NCBI GenBank assembly: GCA_030998015.1
Contig: JARWMV010000238.1
Location: forward strand, 992,001 to 1,056,000
Reading direction: 5' to 3'
Length of the DNA stretch: 64,000 nt
Origin: Ceratorhiza oryzae-sativae
Lineage: Eukaryota > Basidiomycota > Agaricomycetes > Cantharellales > Ceratobasidiaceae
The notes below the pieces were generated by a model. The model was not told the DNA's origin and did no database searches. It worked only from the letters and a program-made list of their open reading frames with translations. Position numbers and translations under genes: made by a program. Below, piece after piece: positions 1 to 10,839 of this stretch (the first letter of the stretch is position 1; each line of letters begins with the position of its first letter).

Positions 1-202
1 ATGGGAATACAAAGAACGGCAGGCTCCCTGAGTTTACCCATTCCACATTCTTTGCCACCCATCTTTCCCCCTCCTCTCCTTCTATGTCAGACCAGCATTT
101 GGTGATGGCTGTCCAGCTGTTGCCCAGTATGATGGTTGGCTGGACCTTCATAGTTTTCACATGGCTGTAGCACCCTGTGAAGTCTGCTTCATACTGGCTC
201 AG
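1..202 (-). pseudogene. Distal part of interrupted host-like gene HG1 (runs off window)
   Basis: Read on the minus strand, all 202 bases are open in one frame, and this frame continues the frame that reaches 13267 once element A and one copy of its 5-bp target duplication CTCAG (198-202 and 13262-13266) are removed. The joined frame reads KALSQYEADF across the insertion point. The segment is aromatic-rich (TIILGNSWTAITKCW) and ends at the window edge without a stop, so the gene continues outside. I do not recognise the family. The join across a 13-kb insertion is strong evidence that this was coding before A landed; the function is unknown. Confidence 0.6.
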
Positions 203-576
203 TGTCAGAGCTATGACCTGAACAGTAATGTCAAACACCTATGTGGTGATGACAAGCCTATGGGCAGCGATGCCAGAGGCTTTACTGACAACATCTAAGG
301 TAGGACGTGCAGTGAGGGTGCAATGAGACACAAGGATATAGGAGTAGGTGCACTTGTCCTTAAGAGGACTGGGCAGGGACTATGGACTTGTAAGTCACAC
401 AGGTAGTAGAGGGGATACAACAGGAGGTTGAGTTCTGAGGCTTAAGGCTCTCAGACTCTCCCTTATATATTCATACAATGAGCTATATCAAATACACATA
501 TGGTGTGGGACAACTATCATACAATGTAAGAATGGTGCCATGTAACAGAATATTCCAGAAGGTACAAACAGAACGT
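203..576 (-). repeat. 3' LTR of element A, first part (LTR split by B)
   Basis: Matches 12743-13115 of the 5' LTR. All the differences I found are C/T or G/A changes at sites explained by an ancestral CpG. The LTR is cut after AACGT by element B and resumes at 7374-7377. The start TGTCA is set by the identical start of the other LTR and by the TSD just outside. Confidence 0.93.
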
Positions 577-679
577 TGGAGACGGGCGAGAGAGGTGGTG
601 GAAGAGGATAAGATTCTCTGACACGCTCTCGCACGACTACACTACCACGGGGGCATACCCCCGGTCACCTACTACTACA
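577..679 (-). repeat. 3' LTR of element B (103 bp)
   Basis: Starts TGGAGACGGG and ends CTACTACA on the plus strand; the same sequence is at 7271-7373. It is very short for a Gypsy LTR. It contains a G/C-rich palindrome at 648-663 (six-base stem CGGGGG/CCCCCG around a four-base loop). No TATA box is obvious, so its promoter is unclear. Confidence 0.92.
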
Positions 680-690
680 GGTGCCCCCCC
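680..690 (-). other. Polypurine tract of element B
   Basis: On the minus strand this reads GGGGGGGCACC directly before the LTR start TGTAGTAG, the place and composition expected of the plus-strand DNA primer of an LTR retrotransposon. It fixes the LTR boundary at 679. Confidence 0.8.
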
Positions 691-832
691 ACATGACAAC
701 GCCCGTCCTCGGGTGTCCGAGACAGTACAGAGTGTTCGTGTATACTAGGTCTCAACACAATAATAAACCAAACTCAACCACCACATAAATATAGAAAACA
801 AAACAGGCAAGAACGCCGAGAACAACAGTCCT

Positions 833-2020
833 TCATCGAGATTCTAACATACTATTTGCCTCTGGGTCTTGAACGATTACTTCTGGCACAGGCATCGAGC
901 CTCCACTCGATATATGCGCAGCCAACGCAGAGCCCGGACGGGGTGTGTACCTCCTGAGGTGCTTGGCATGGGTCCCCGGTGAGACGAGTTCCCCTTGTAG
1001 GTCCTCAAGCACATACGACGTATTCTTTCGCTCCTGAACACGGAAGGGTCCCGTCCAGCGGGGAACCAATTTCCGGTCGTTACTATGAGTGTTGTCCCAG
1101 CGGGCGTCATACTTTTGGACTAGGTCGCCTGCTTCTGCTGCTAGGACTCGGGCATGAGTATCGAAGCGTCGTTTCCTCTCTTTTGCGTGGGTAAGTGCGC
1201 GTTCAGCGCCGTCGCTTCGTAGTGCGTATGAGAGAGCCATGTTCACATCGACAGGGTTTTGTGGCAAAGTCTCGCCTTGGTACTGCTGTCTAAGAGCCGT
1301 TCCGACTTGGTACTTTCGGTCGGCCGTGAGTACCCCTGTAAGAAGTTCGCGTGGGGAATATCCCAGTGTGGGCAAGATACGGTCGTTCATTTGGCGGATG
1401 GCTTCTCTGAAGAAAGTTGGCCAGGAGCGAGGGGGGGGCGTCGGTGGACGATTTGGGTCGCCTTTAACTTCGCCAACGTCTCCTGCGCAAAGAGCGCGCA
1501 GTCTGCCTAAGAGGATACGATTGGCATCTTCGACTAGACCATTGGCCGATGGGGTGTAAGGAGGTGTATGGAGTATAGAGGCTCCGCACTGTTCGCCCCA
1601 TTCTTCCACTTCGCGACAGTCGAAATGAGACCCATTGTCCAACATAAAACTGTTTGGCGTCATGACGTGGTCGCAGAGCTTTTCTAGGCATTTGACCGTG
1701 AAGGAGCCTGTCCCAGCGTTGCGTGTTATGAACCCAAATGTGAAGCGGCTGTAGACGTCGATGAATAGTAGGACCGTTTTGTAGCCTCCGGTTCCGATGG
1801 GCAATGAGAGATAATCTCCACATATGAGGTCAAATGGGCGAGCCCGTGTGATTGGTGCTAGTAAGGCCTGCATGAGTTTAGGGCCGAAGTTTCGACACCT
1901 GGGGCAAGACGTGACGGCTGTAACTACGTCTGAACGGAGGTTTGGCCAGAAGTAACGTTCCTGTAAAGCAAGTATAGTAAGATCTCGACCAAAATGGCCT
2001 GTCGATTCGTGCGTCGCCAA
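833..2020 (-). pseudogene. Integrase of element B
   Basis: Integrates the element DNA copy into host chromosomes. The 395-residue frame shows an HHCC-type zinc-binding N-terminus (HESTGHFG, then a tyrosine-rich helix and CPRC at residues 39-42). It has a DDE core with D in ICGDYLSLP, D in FMLDNGSHF and E in GLVEDANR. A C-terminal SH3-like region follows (LVPRWTGPFRV). All catalytic residues are present. The first codon is TTG; the true protein enters from an upstream frame and is separated from RNase H by a frameshift between 2125 and 2020. No chromodomain is visible. It is therefore part of a broken polyprotein rather than a free gene. Confidence 0.88.
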
Positions 2021-2124
2021 TGCAAGCGCTGGTCCTTCCTCCTTCGGAATACACTCGACCCTTGGTGCCCTATTGGATCCTTTCCCTGCAATCCTCCATA
2101 ACTTTCCGTCGGCTACCTCAAACC

Positions 2125-2796
2125 CTACTGCTCTATGTGATGCCCTTTTTTGCGCCTTTCTACGTTTGTTGGCGTTATATCGTCTCCATAAACCACCCCC
2201 AACACCAGATATTGGACGATTTCTCCAAAATATGCGTCCTTTTCGAACCTTTCCAACACTTTCCTGCTTCCTTCATCCTCAACCAACCAAAACATATCCT
2301 CTGCCATCCCTTTATGCGCCTCCCAACTTGGATCTATTGTTTCATTTCTTCCTTCGCCCTCTTCCTCTTCCTCCCGATACTGCCATTTCCGACTAAGTGC
2401 ATCGCACACCGTGTTCTCAACTCCTGCCCTATGTCTAACCGCCGTAATCCTATGTGAAATAATCGACTCCCTCCATCGTTCGTGAGTAGAGTTTAGTTTC
2501 TTGTTTCCCAAAAGATCTGCTAACGCCTTGCAGTCCGTTTCGATCTCGACTTCTTGACCCATCAGTATTTGTTCGAAGCTGTCAAACGCGAACTTCAGAG
2601 CAGCAATTTCCAGTACAAATGGTGCGTAGTTTTCTTCGGTTCTTGAAGTGCGTTTGGACGCGAAGCCAATCGGGTATAACACGTCTTTCATCCTTCCTGT
2701 CCGTGAATCACGTTCCGGCCATCGTTGGCAGAGCATTCCCCCAAAACCGTACTTGGACCCGTCCGTGGTCAGTATGAATGGTCGGCCGTCGTACAC
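2125..2796 (-). pseudogene. RNase H domain of element B pol
   Basis: Degrades the RNA strand during reverse transcription. Motifs seen: TTDGSKYGFGGML (first catalytic D), then FVLEIAALKFAF with the conserved E, IETDCKALADLL (second D) and HRAGVENTVCDALSR (final D region) near residue 137. The preceding reverse transcriptase frame overlaps this one by about 28 bases, so a single-base indel lies near 2770-2796. After residue 150 the frame enters an acidic linker (EEEEEGEG) before integrase. Confidence 0.85.
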
Positions 2797-3854
2797 TGGG
2801 CACGAAGAATAGGGTTTGTAGTGAGTATAATTTTGAGCTCGGCAAACGCCCGTTTCCCTTCCTCTGTGAGTTCAATTCTTGCATTCTGTAGCGCCCGCTT
2901 GTATTCTCCTCTACGAGACTTCCCGTTCTCTCTACGTTCTACTTTCACGTTTCTGGTTAGATCTGATAGTGGCCTGGCAATGAGAGCGTAGTCCCGTATT
3001 TTTGGCCGAAAGGCTCCAGTGAGTCCTAAGAATCCTAAGAGCTCGAGTACTGTTCCCGGCTCTGGCCATTCGAGTATAGCCTGGACCTTTTGCGGATCTG
3101 GCTTGATACCCCGTACAGATACCTTTGCGCCTGCAAAGATAGCTTCTGACATGAACAGCAGAACTTTTGCTGGTGCGAGCGATAGGCCTTTCTCTCTGCA
3201 CCTCTCGAATAGTATCCTCGTCTTCTTTAGCCCTGCTTCGAAGTCATCGAATCCCATCCCTATATCGTCCATCCAAATCTCCGTTCCATCTCCTAGCAAG
3301 TCATGTAGGCTGTCTGCTAGCATTTCGCAGAAGGAGGTGGGCGCTCCTGTCAACCCAAACGGCATCCGAAGGTAAACATAATGTCCCTTCCCTTCCACGT
3401 AGAACCCCGTGTACTTAATGCTCCTTTCTTCCATCGGCAGAGCATTGAATCCCGACGCGAAGTCAGCTGTGTTGACAAAGCGATGCCCGGCTACGCTCCT
3501 TTGCTTGGCCGCTAAGTCGCCCATGGGGAATGGGGGAATTTTGGTTAAATCATTGACTTCGGAGAAGTTATGTACTAAACGGAATTTAGCTTCTTTAGGT
3601 GCTGGCGGGGGTGGAGCTGTCTGGATTGTGGGGTATGGGGTGGGCATGCCTGCTTCTTCGCAGGCTTTATTGGCCAAGTACTGGAGGTACTCGAGTGAAG
3701 GCTCGGATGTGCCTCCTGGTTTCGGTACGACATTGGTTGGCGAGACCGCTAGAGGGTATGTGTTTGGGACCCTTTTAATTATGTTCGCCCACCTCCATTT
3801 GGTCCAGAGTTGGATATAACCAGTCTTTCTGCGCTTGCGAGAGGGGCTTTTGCG
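2769..3854 (-). pseudogene. Reverse transcriptase of element B
   Basis: RNA-dependent DNA polymerase. The frame is open on the minus strand from 3854, just after a TAG at 3855-3857, to 2769. Motifs seen: FRLVHNFSEVND, NTADFASGFNALPM, MPFGLTGAPTSF, and the catalytic box as WMDD (IWMDDIGMGF) in place of the usual YxDD, with both aspartates intact. The thumb/connection region follows (LGFLGLTGAFRPKIRDY). A TTG near 3677 is not a real start; the domain belongs to a polyprotein. The reading between 3790 and 3880 looks better in another frame (VAQKPLSQAQKDWLYP), suggesting two compensating indels around the TAG. Confidence 0.88.
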
Positions 3855-5369
3855 CTACCCGCTTGCGGAACTTGCGCCTTCTGGTATATCTAGCCGGTGC
3901 GCGTGCGTTTTCACTGGTAGGACTTCTGATAGATTGTTCGCAAAAATATCGGCAAATTCGGCAACTAGGTCTTTGACTTGTTTTTGCTCTTCCCCTGTGA
4001 GGTCGGTGCCAATTGAGACCTTACTCAGGATGGTCGCTACACGATCCGGGGCAAATGGGTTGGCCTTTCGAGGAGATGGGGTGTCCGGTAGGTGCGCGCT
4101 GTGATTGAACTCCGTTTGGTATACGTCTGAAGCGTACTTGCTGCCTAGCTGGTCCTTTATCATGTCGCCTGCTACCTTCTCTGCTTCTTTTTGCCTACGG
4201 ACTGAGCGTTCCGCTCGATCTAGCGCGTTCGCTATACTCTCTCCTACGGCGTCCGTCTCTGGCTCGTGCCTATCGACTTCGGCTAGTGTATCTTCCGCTT
4301 TGACCATAGACTCTAGCTTCTCCACCTGCGCTACGTCGACGTGACGCATGCCTCGCGCTTTCCCTTTATGTGCATCCGACTTGTACCTCTCGCTTAGATC
4401 GGCAATTCTTCTACTCCGGCGGGGTGCCCTTCGCCATCCTACATCATCCTCATTATCATCCACCCCTATTCCCTCCGTCTCCTCTTCCTTTGCTGCTATC
4501 GCTCTATCCATTGACTCTTCCTCCTCTGCTCCTATCCCACTTCCAACTGGCTCGGTTTCCTGTTCCACCTGCTCCAGTCCTTCCTTGCTCTCCTGTTCAA
4601 CTGGTTCTGGCTCTGCTATCGCTTCATATGGTTCGGACTCCTCTTTCAGGGCAAGTGGGTACTGGTTCTGGAGTGCTCCGCCTCCCCCTGGCAACCATAG
4701 TGTGTCATCGTCAAACGATTGGACCGCTTTTGCTAAGGTGAGCCACGGTTTCCCTAGCAGTACCTCGAACACGCCTCTTGAATCGAAGACTTCGAAAGTT
4801 ATATTCCATGCCTCCTGCTCTAGCTTCACAACTCCCCGCCATCGCCCAACGCATCTGGACGCCTTCCCATCCGCAACTCGCAGCATGGTTGTTGATGGCT
4901 CAAGTGTTCCGAGTTGGTGTTCATTGGCTGCCCAAAGCGTAGCATCGAGTACGTTCGCTTGCGATCCCGCATCTACTGTTCCACGTGCGAGGATTGATCC
5001 TTGTGTGCTATGCAGCTCGATCCATCGTTGGTATGGGATTGTGTGCAAGTTCGTGATTTGTGTTTGCTGATCAGGTAGTATCTGCAGCACCGGGTATGTT
5101 CGTCCGCCTTCTACTCGCTCGCTCTTCCGCTCCACGCCATCCATGCCTTCATCTTCACCGTCTATCTCGGTCTTTCTTTTTTCTTTTTCTACTGCCAGTT
5201 CAACGTCTTCCGTGCCCTCAGGGTTGCCATAGCTTGTATATAGATCGATTAAATCGCATTCAGCTACAGTTTCCCCATGCGGCTCGTGTATACTTGCGCA
5301 AGAGGTTCGGCCAGTGGGGTGCGCGTACTCTACCACTGACCCTCGCCTTTTCCCGACACCTCCTCCCAC
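3855..5369 (-). pseudogene. Protease and linker region of element B
   Basis: Retropepsin-type aspartic protease that processes the polyprotein. The active-site loop reads GTVDAGSQANVLD near residue 132 (DAGS in place of D-T/S-G). A flap-like region follows (MLRVADGKASRCVGRW) and then the second conserved stretch FEVLLGKPWLTLAK. After it comes a long, highly charged linker (many EE and ESE runs) up to the start of reverse transcriptase, unusually long for Gypsy. The frame ends in a TAG that is in phase with the RT frame, so readthrough or a two-indel history are both possible. Confidence 0.8.
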
Positions 5370-5914
5370 ACCTCCTCCTGCCCATCTGCAATCGCCTTGG
5401 CTTCGTCCAGCAGGTCATGATCCATCAGTATCTGGAACGCATCTAACTTGGCGCTCGGCGTACGAGGGGACCTTCCGAAGTAAGTTTGATTAATGATTTT
5501 CTCTTCACTTCCTTCCGCCATTCGAGCTCCTCAGATGGAAGTGGCATTCCCGGCACACAGAATCTGAGTGCTCGCCTTTCCCCATCGGTAGAGCATACGC
5601 TTGCTGTCTGCCGAAGTGTGCCTGGGGACAGAGGGAAGGCCGATTGAGGGGTTGCTGGGTTTGGCCGGTTTGCAAAAGCAGTCGCATATTGCGCCCGCCC
5701 CGTTGGTGTGTCATCAAATGTTCTCCCCCGACCAGAGCGTGCTCGTGTTTGGCGTGAACGGTGGTTTAAGCAATGCTGACTGGCCGGTGGGCTGCGTGGC
5801 TGGGGTGTTTGGCGGAGCTACGCTTCCCCGTGGTAGGTCGTACGACCTGCTAATGCAAACTTAGGTGCAGGGCTGGCACCTCGATTGTAGGGCTCCGCAA
5901 ACCGAACTGCTGGT
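5370..5914 (-). other. Broken gag-protease junction of element B
   Basis: Between the Gag stop at 5915 and the protease frame no single frame stays clear of indels. Short conceptual stretches (for example KLDAFQILMDHDLLDEAKA at 5330-5521) look like genuine polyprotein continuing into the protease frame after a shift. I see no CCHC zinc knuckle in any frame here. Confidence 0.5.
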
Positions 5915-7211
5915 CTAGAGCCAGACATATTTAGTGCCGCAATCTGTTGGGACAAACGCGGCAATCCCTTCGGCAAGGTCTTGCTTTGGTGGCTCGACCA
6001 AGTCTGCCTTCTTTGATTTCGAAAGGTTCGTCCACATTTCGACTTGGCCGCTCTCCAGCTTCATAATGTCCGAGCACAACACTAAAACGTCTGTATAATC
6101 TGATAGTCCTTTCCGCAGCGCTCCTTTGATCAGTTCTGGTAGCACGACTTCCCAAGTATGATGTAGTTTGTCTGTCTTGCCCCCTGTGCTGTGCGCCTGC
6201 GCCAGCTTCCGATGCTCCCTAGCCCACCCAACATAGAACAATTCCTCCACCCCACCAGGCCCCTTCACCTTCGTCATCACATCCCCCTCCTTAAACCTAT
6301 GGTCATACCATTCCTTCATCGCTTTTCTCTGCAGTTCCGCCTGGTCGATCGGCTGCCACTGCTGCTTTACAGCTGCTTTGATCTTTGACCATTCGTTCAA
6401 CGAATCGGGGTCTTCACTCAGTTTCTGCTTCACCCACCGTCCTGCAGTCGACGATGGCGGTACCCTCAACCGCCATAATTGGGCCTTCTGCGATTCATCA
6501 ACTCCGTACGCATCTACAATCTGTTCAAACTCTTCCTGCCATGCCTCCTCTCGTTCACTCTCTTCATCCCCATCGAATTGTCTGAATGCAAGCACAAGCT
6601 TGCGTGCACGGTGCATATCAGCTTTATCCGCCATCACGTGAGGTGGCGGTGGTGGCTGGGTAACTTGGGTGGCAGCAGGTGGCTGTGGGGTTGTTTGGGG
6701 TATTGGAACGGTGCTAGGAATGTGTGGGGGCGAGTCGCGACTAGCGTAAAGGTCTCTAGCGGTCGGCCTAACAGGTGTAACAAACGTGTGCGGTGGGAGT
6801 GGGTGTGTGCCCTGGGTTATGGGCCAAAGTGAGGCCTCGCCGCGGGCAGGTGTTCGAGGTGAGGACTGTGCTATCCAATAGCCAGGCGGAAGAACCGTGG
6901 TAGGTGAGCCTGCTGTGACCGTGTGCTCGGAGTCCAAGTTCGCTCGGGTACGCCCGCGTGTGGGCGGAGGGGTAGACAGATAGCTGGGTTGGTGTGTCAA
7001 TGCGACAACTGGGTCGTCGTCGCTAAACGCTTCGACGCTCGGGGCCTCGCTGCTGTAAACTCGTTCGTACGAGGAGCTTGTTGCTTCGTCTTCGCTTTCA
7101 ACAGTGATGACGGATTCGACTAAGCTAGTGTCACTTTCCAGATCAACGGGGTCCTCTTGGGGTGGGGCTGCAAAGCGCCCGGTCTTAGGATCTCGGTAGG
7201 GCAGTTTGCCT
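5915..7211 (-). CDS. Gag of element B, no ATG near the open start
   Basis: Structural capsid protein. The frame is open on the minus strand from about 7211. The N-terminal ~190 residues are acidic then Pro/Thr-rich and have no in-frame ATG; the first in-frame Met (MADKADMH) is at 6634, after a run of prolines. From there comes a helix-rich capsid-like core: RKLVLAFRQFDGDEE, then WSKIKAAVKQQWQPID and ELIKGALRKGLSDYTDVL, typical of retrotransposon Gag. No zinc knuckle follows. Either translation starts at a non-ATG codon, the upstream ATG was lost, or only the core from 6634 is made. Confidence 0.7.
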
Positions 7212-7250
7212 CAACGGTCTGTCGAGCGGTAAGGCAGATATGAGTAGTAA

Positions 7251-7267
7251 GACCACTCCCGTCACCA
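7251..7267 (-). other. Primer-binding site of element B
   Basis: On the minus strand, three bases after the 5' LTR, the sequence reads TGGTGACGGGAGTGGTC. A TGG start next to the LTR is the standard complement of a tRNA CCA end. Nothing in the 103-bp LTR is complementary to it, so tRNA priming rather than self-priming is expected. The tRNA is not identified. Confidence 0.6.
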
Positions 7268-7270
7268 CGG

Positions 7271-7373
7271 TGGAGACGGGCGAGAGAGGTGGTGGAAGAG
7301 GATAAGATTCTCTGACACGCTCTCGCACAACTACACTACCACGGGGGCATACCCCCGGTCACCTACTACTACA
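7271..7373 (-). repeat. 5' LTR of element B (103 bp)
   Basis: Same sequence as 577-679 except for CA in place of CG in the stretch GCACAACTAC. Followed on the right by the target duplication ACGT and the rest of the A LTR. Confidence 0.92.
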
Positions 7374-7522
7374 ACGTAAACAACAACAAGGTCATGTGAT
7401 CATGTAAGTAATTCTATGCATATATCTGATTAAACAGGACTTGTCCAAAAATATGAAAAAGAGAGATTTATAAAATATATGAAAATCATAATAAAATCTG
7501 CATCATGGTCTAGGTCATGACA
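7374..7522 (-). repeat. 3' LTR of element A, second part
   Basis: Continues 203-576 after removal of B and matches 13116-13261. Ends TCATGACA, the inverted partner of the TGTCA start. The adjoining plus-strand run of C is the A polypurine tract. Confidence 0.92.
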
Positions 7523-7536
7523 CTTCCCCCCCATCA
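7523..7536 (-). other. Polypurine tract of element A
   Basis: Reads GATGGGGGGGGAAG on the minus strand immediately before the LTR start TGTCATGACC. The family-A copy at 39482-39494 has the same tract, confirming it. Confidence 0.85.
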
Positions 7537-7560
7537 AGGTCCAAGTGCATTGGGATGGAG

Positions 7561-8994
7561 TCAGTGGAATTCTTTGACTTGTTCAGGCACATTCTTGAGT
7601 TCAGCTTTAGGTAACCATAGGTTTTCTTCTGGTCCATAGCCTTTCCACTTGATGTAATACTCCAATCTTCTTCCAACCTTTTGAGAGTCCAGGATTTCTT
7701 CAACTTCAAATTCTTCTTCACCATCAGGAGTGACCACTGGTGGAACAGGTACAGGTTGCCAGTTATAGTCATCTATTGGTTTTGGGAATAGGAGTGAAGT
7801 GTGGAATACTGGATGAACCTTCATGGATTTGGGTAATTCCAGTTTGAAGGTATGTTTCCTGATTTGTTCCAGTACCTTGTATGGTCCAAAACGCCTGTTA
7901 TCCAATTTCTTAGAAGGGCGTATGGTTTTGATATTTGAGCTGTCTAGGAAGACCTTTGATCCAACTTCAATCTTTGGTGCTTCACAATGCTTTCGATTAT
8001 AATATTCGGAGTATGTTTGATTGGCAATCGTTAGAGCAGCCTTGGCCTCTTCTTGGATTTCCTTGAGGTGTTCAGCATGTTGATTGGCAGCAGGTACCTG
8101 GCTTCCTTTGGTATTACCCACAGTGAAGTCTGGGTTGTAACCATAGCAGGCAAAGAACAGCATGTGGCTTGATCCTGAGTGCTTCCCATTATTATATGCA
8201 AATTCCACCATAGGCAATGCTGCTACCCAATCTGTCTGTCTGTGATTTATGTCGTGATGAAGATATATTTTGACAAATTGGTTAAGTCTTTCACTTTGCC
8301 CATCAACCTGTGGTCTGTACGCCATAGAGTAATGTGGTTCAATGTTTAGGCGTTTGTACAGTTGGCGAAGGAATTTGGCATTGAAGTTAGGGCCTCAGTC
8401 AGATATGGTTTTTCAGGGTAATCCGTGTAGTTTCCAGACAAAGTTTACAAATAGGTTTGCAATGTCTACTGCAGTGGCTCCTGAGTGTGTGGGGATAAAG
8501 TGTACCATTTTTGATAATCGGTCCACCACTGTGAGTATTGCATTGTATCCTTCTGTTGTTGGTAATCCAGTGATCAAGTCATAGGTGATTTCCTCCCAGG
8601 GTTTATTTGGTAAGTCTATGGGTTGTAGGAGACCAGGAGGGGCTTGGTTTGAATTCTTGTTCCGGATACACAAGTCGCATGCCTGAATATAATTGACAAC
8701 AGATTTTTTCATTCCAGACCAATAGTAATCTCAAGATAGGAGATCTAGTGTCCTGAAATGCCCTGGGCGCCCTGCTGCAGGATTGTCATGCCAGCTTTCT
8801 ATGACTACTCATCTGATTTCTGACTTGTTTGGTACATATATGCAGTCGTGGTAGTACAACAAGTCATCTTCTAGACACCAGCATTTAACTGGAATGTTTT
8901 CCTTGAGGGACTTTAGAATCTTTGATACAGTCTTATCATCTGGTAATGCATCCCTGATTAAATCATTGAGGGAATGGTCAGTGAGAATTGCCAA
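7561..8994 (-). pseudogene. Integrase with chromodomain-like C-terminus, element A
   Basis: Integrase of a chromovirus. Read on the minus strand: N-terminal zinc-binding segment (ending CDLCIRNKNSN), core D in ITYDLITGLP, second D in TISD, E in VDGQSERLNQ, then the SH3-like stretch LDNRRFGPYKVLEQI. A chromodomain-like tail follows (EFEVEEILDSQKVGRRLEYYIKWKGYGPEENLW), which in related elements binds modified histone H3. Four in-frame stops break it. Three are TGA where the family has Arg (IR-stop-VVIES, LLS-stop-DYYW, ISD-stop-GP), the product of CGA to TGA. One is TGA where the copy at 38 kb has Trp. Otherwise nearly full length. Confidence 0.9.
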
Positions 8995-9069
8995 AATGAA
9001 AAGCTCGGGGCTGATAAGCAGCAGGGTTTCACCCCCCTCTTTAGCTGCATCTCTCCAAAGTGATTCTTG

Positions 9070-9633
9070 TCAAGATAGTATATCAGCTTTTCCGTTTTGT
9101 GCCCCTTTTCTGTATTTGATTCTGTAATTGTAGTTGGCCAGGAAGCCCATCCACCTTGCTTGTCTCCGGTTTAAGTCCCTTTTTGTCTGGAAAAACTCTA
9201 GATTTTTGTGGTCTGAGAGTACCAAGACAGGGATTTCAGATCCTTCAAGCAAGTGATGCCATTCTTTGAATGCTCGTATCATAGCCAGTAATTCTTTATC
9301 ATGTATATCATAGTTTCTTTCAGCTGGTGATAGAGTTTTGGAATAGAAGGCTACTGTGTGCAATTTACCATCTCTGCCATACTGGTTAAGGATAGCTCCA
9401 GTGGCAAAGTCAGATGCATCACATTCCAGTATAAATTCCTTTGTGACGTCTGGTTGGATTAAGACAGGAGATTCGACTAGTGCTTTTTTCAGAATTTGGA
9501 AAGATGCTTCCTCATTCTTACCCCATTGCCAATGGACATCTTTACACAAGAGCTGGTACATAGGCCAAGCTTGTCCTGCAAAGTCCTCTATGAAGCAGCA
9601 ATAGTAGTTGAAAAACCCTAGTGCTTCCTGCAC
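9070..9633 (-). pseudogene. RNase H domain of element A pol
   Basis: Contains the RT connection (ALGFFNYYCCFIEDFAG) followed by RNase H motifs: ECDASDFATGAILNQ with the first D, HDKELLAMIRAFKEW with the catalytic E, LSDHKNLEFF with the second D, and RKGAQNGKADILS. It is bounded by stops, in particular one just before the integrase frame, and is the middle part of the broken pol. Confidence 0.87.
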
Positions 9634-9792
9634 TTCCTTTACAGTCCACAGTGTTTCCCAATTAACTGCTTCCGTGACCTTTTTTGGGTCTGTTTTGACT
9701 CCTTTGCCATTGGCAATTACACCTAGGTATTCTACTTCAGAGGCGTTGAAGACACGTTTTTCCAGGTTGCAGTATAGCTGGTGTTTCCTTAG

Positions 9793-10716
9793 TCAGGATA
9801 ACACCTCCTGAACATGCTTTGTGTGATCTGCAGGGTTTTTGGAAAATATAAGTATGTCGTCAAGGTATACTATGACTGACACATCTAGTAAATCCCTAAA
9901 GATCTTGTTCATGAAGTTCTGAAAAGCCGCTGGAGCATTACAAAGACCGAAAGGCATGACCAAGTATTCAAATAGACCATATTTTGTTTTAAACGCTGTT
10001 TTCCATTCATCTCCTTCTTTAATTCTGACCAGATTATAGCCAGATTTAAGGTCCAGAGTTGTGAATACATGTGCTCCTCTCAATTTCTCTACCAAGGTGG
10101 AAATGAGAGGTATGGGATACACATTTCATACTGTGTTGGAATTGAGTGAACAATAATCAACACACATCCTTCTTTTGCCATTCTTTTTAGGAACAAAGAT
10201 TACTGGAGAGCTGTATTGTGATTTGGAGGGCCTGATTAACCCTTTGTCCAACTGCTCTTTGAGTATTCTTCTTAATTCCTCATCATCTGAAGGGCAAAGG
10301 GGGTATACCAGTCCTTTTACTGGTGCGTTTTGATCCTTGAGGACTATCTCAAGGTCATATGGATGGTGAGGAGGTAACTCCATCACTTTGTCCTCAGAAA
10401 ATACATCTGTATAGTCTTGGAGTTCCTCTGGGATGCCTTCAAGTGGTTTTGATACCACAACACCTCCAGGGTCCCTAGGGATGCCTTCAAGAGGTTGGTA
10501 AGCCTTGACACCTCCTAGGTTTTCATTGAATGGGTCAACAACACCACCAACATTGCCCAGAACTACATTAGAAGCAGGAACACAGTTTTTTATACAAAAG
10601 TTTGAGTCAAAGGTAACATGTTTATTTGGCCAGTCAATATTTGGATTATGTAATTTGAGCCATGACATTCCTAGTACTAAGGTGTGTCTACCTATGTCTG
10701 CTACATTACAAACCAA
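9793..10716 (-). pseudogene. Protease C-terminus and reverse transcriptase, element A
   Basis: One frame from 10716 to 9793 interrupted by a single stop near 10126. It begins with the end of the protease (VLGMSWLKLHNPNIDW), then the RT entry region (PYDLEIVLKDQ, RILKEQLDKGLIRPSKSQYSSPVIFVPKKNGKRRMCVDY). After the stop come [31 protein letters not shown] and [13 protein letters not shown] with the intact YLDD catalytic box. Polymerase residues are all present. The frame ends at 9793 with a stop after VQEVLS. Confidence 0.9.
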
Positions 10717-10839
10717 TTGTTCCTTATGACTGCCTATTTCTAAAATAAAAACACATTCTGTATCAACAATACCAGAAGAGATTTCACGACCATCGATAAC
10801 TTTTAATTTTTTTGGATTTTTCTTTTTATAAGTGGTTAT

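Larger units (their letters stand above)
577..7373 (-). mobile_element. Gypsy element B with 103-bp LTRs, CpG-rich
   Basis: LTR retrotransposon of 6797 bp on the minus strand, inserted in the A LTR. Ends are TG...CA and the duplicated target is ACGT (573-576 and 7374-7377; AACGT if the last LTR base is ambiguous). Removing B restores the A LTR exactly. The two LTRs differ at one site that I can see (CG in the left, CA in the right), so insertion is recent. Base composition is unlike its surroundings: CpG is common throughout B but rare in A, C, E and H. Order on the minus strand: gag, protease, reverse transcriptase, RNase H, integrase. The domains fall in different frames, so it has several indels despite near-identical LTRs. 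Confidence 0.92.

Noticed and set aside
2020..2457. Plus-strand open frame of 145 codons
   Set aside because: Antisense to RNase H/integrase of element B; CG-rich composition opens frames on both strands.
3409..5446. Plus-strand frames opposite protease/RT of element B
   Set aside because: Shadow frames; Ser/Pro-rich translations opposite charged linker.
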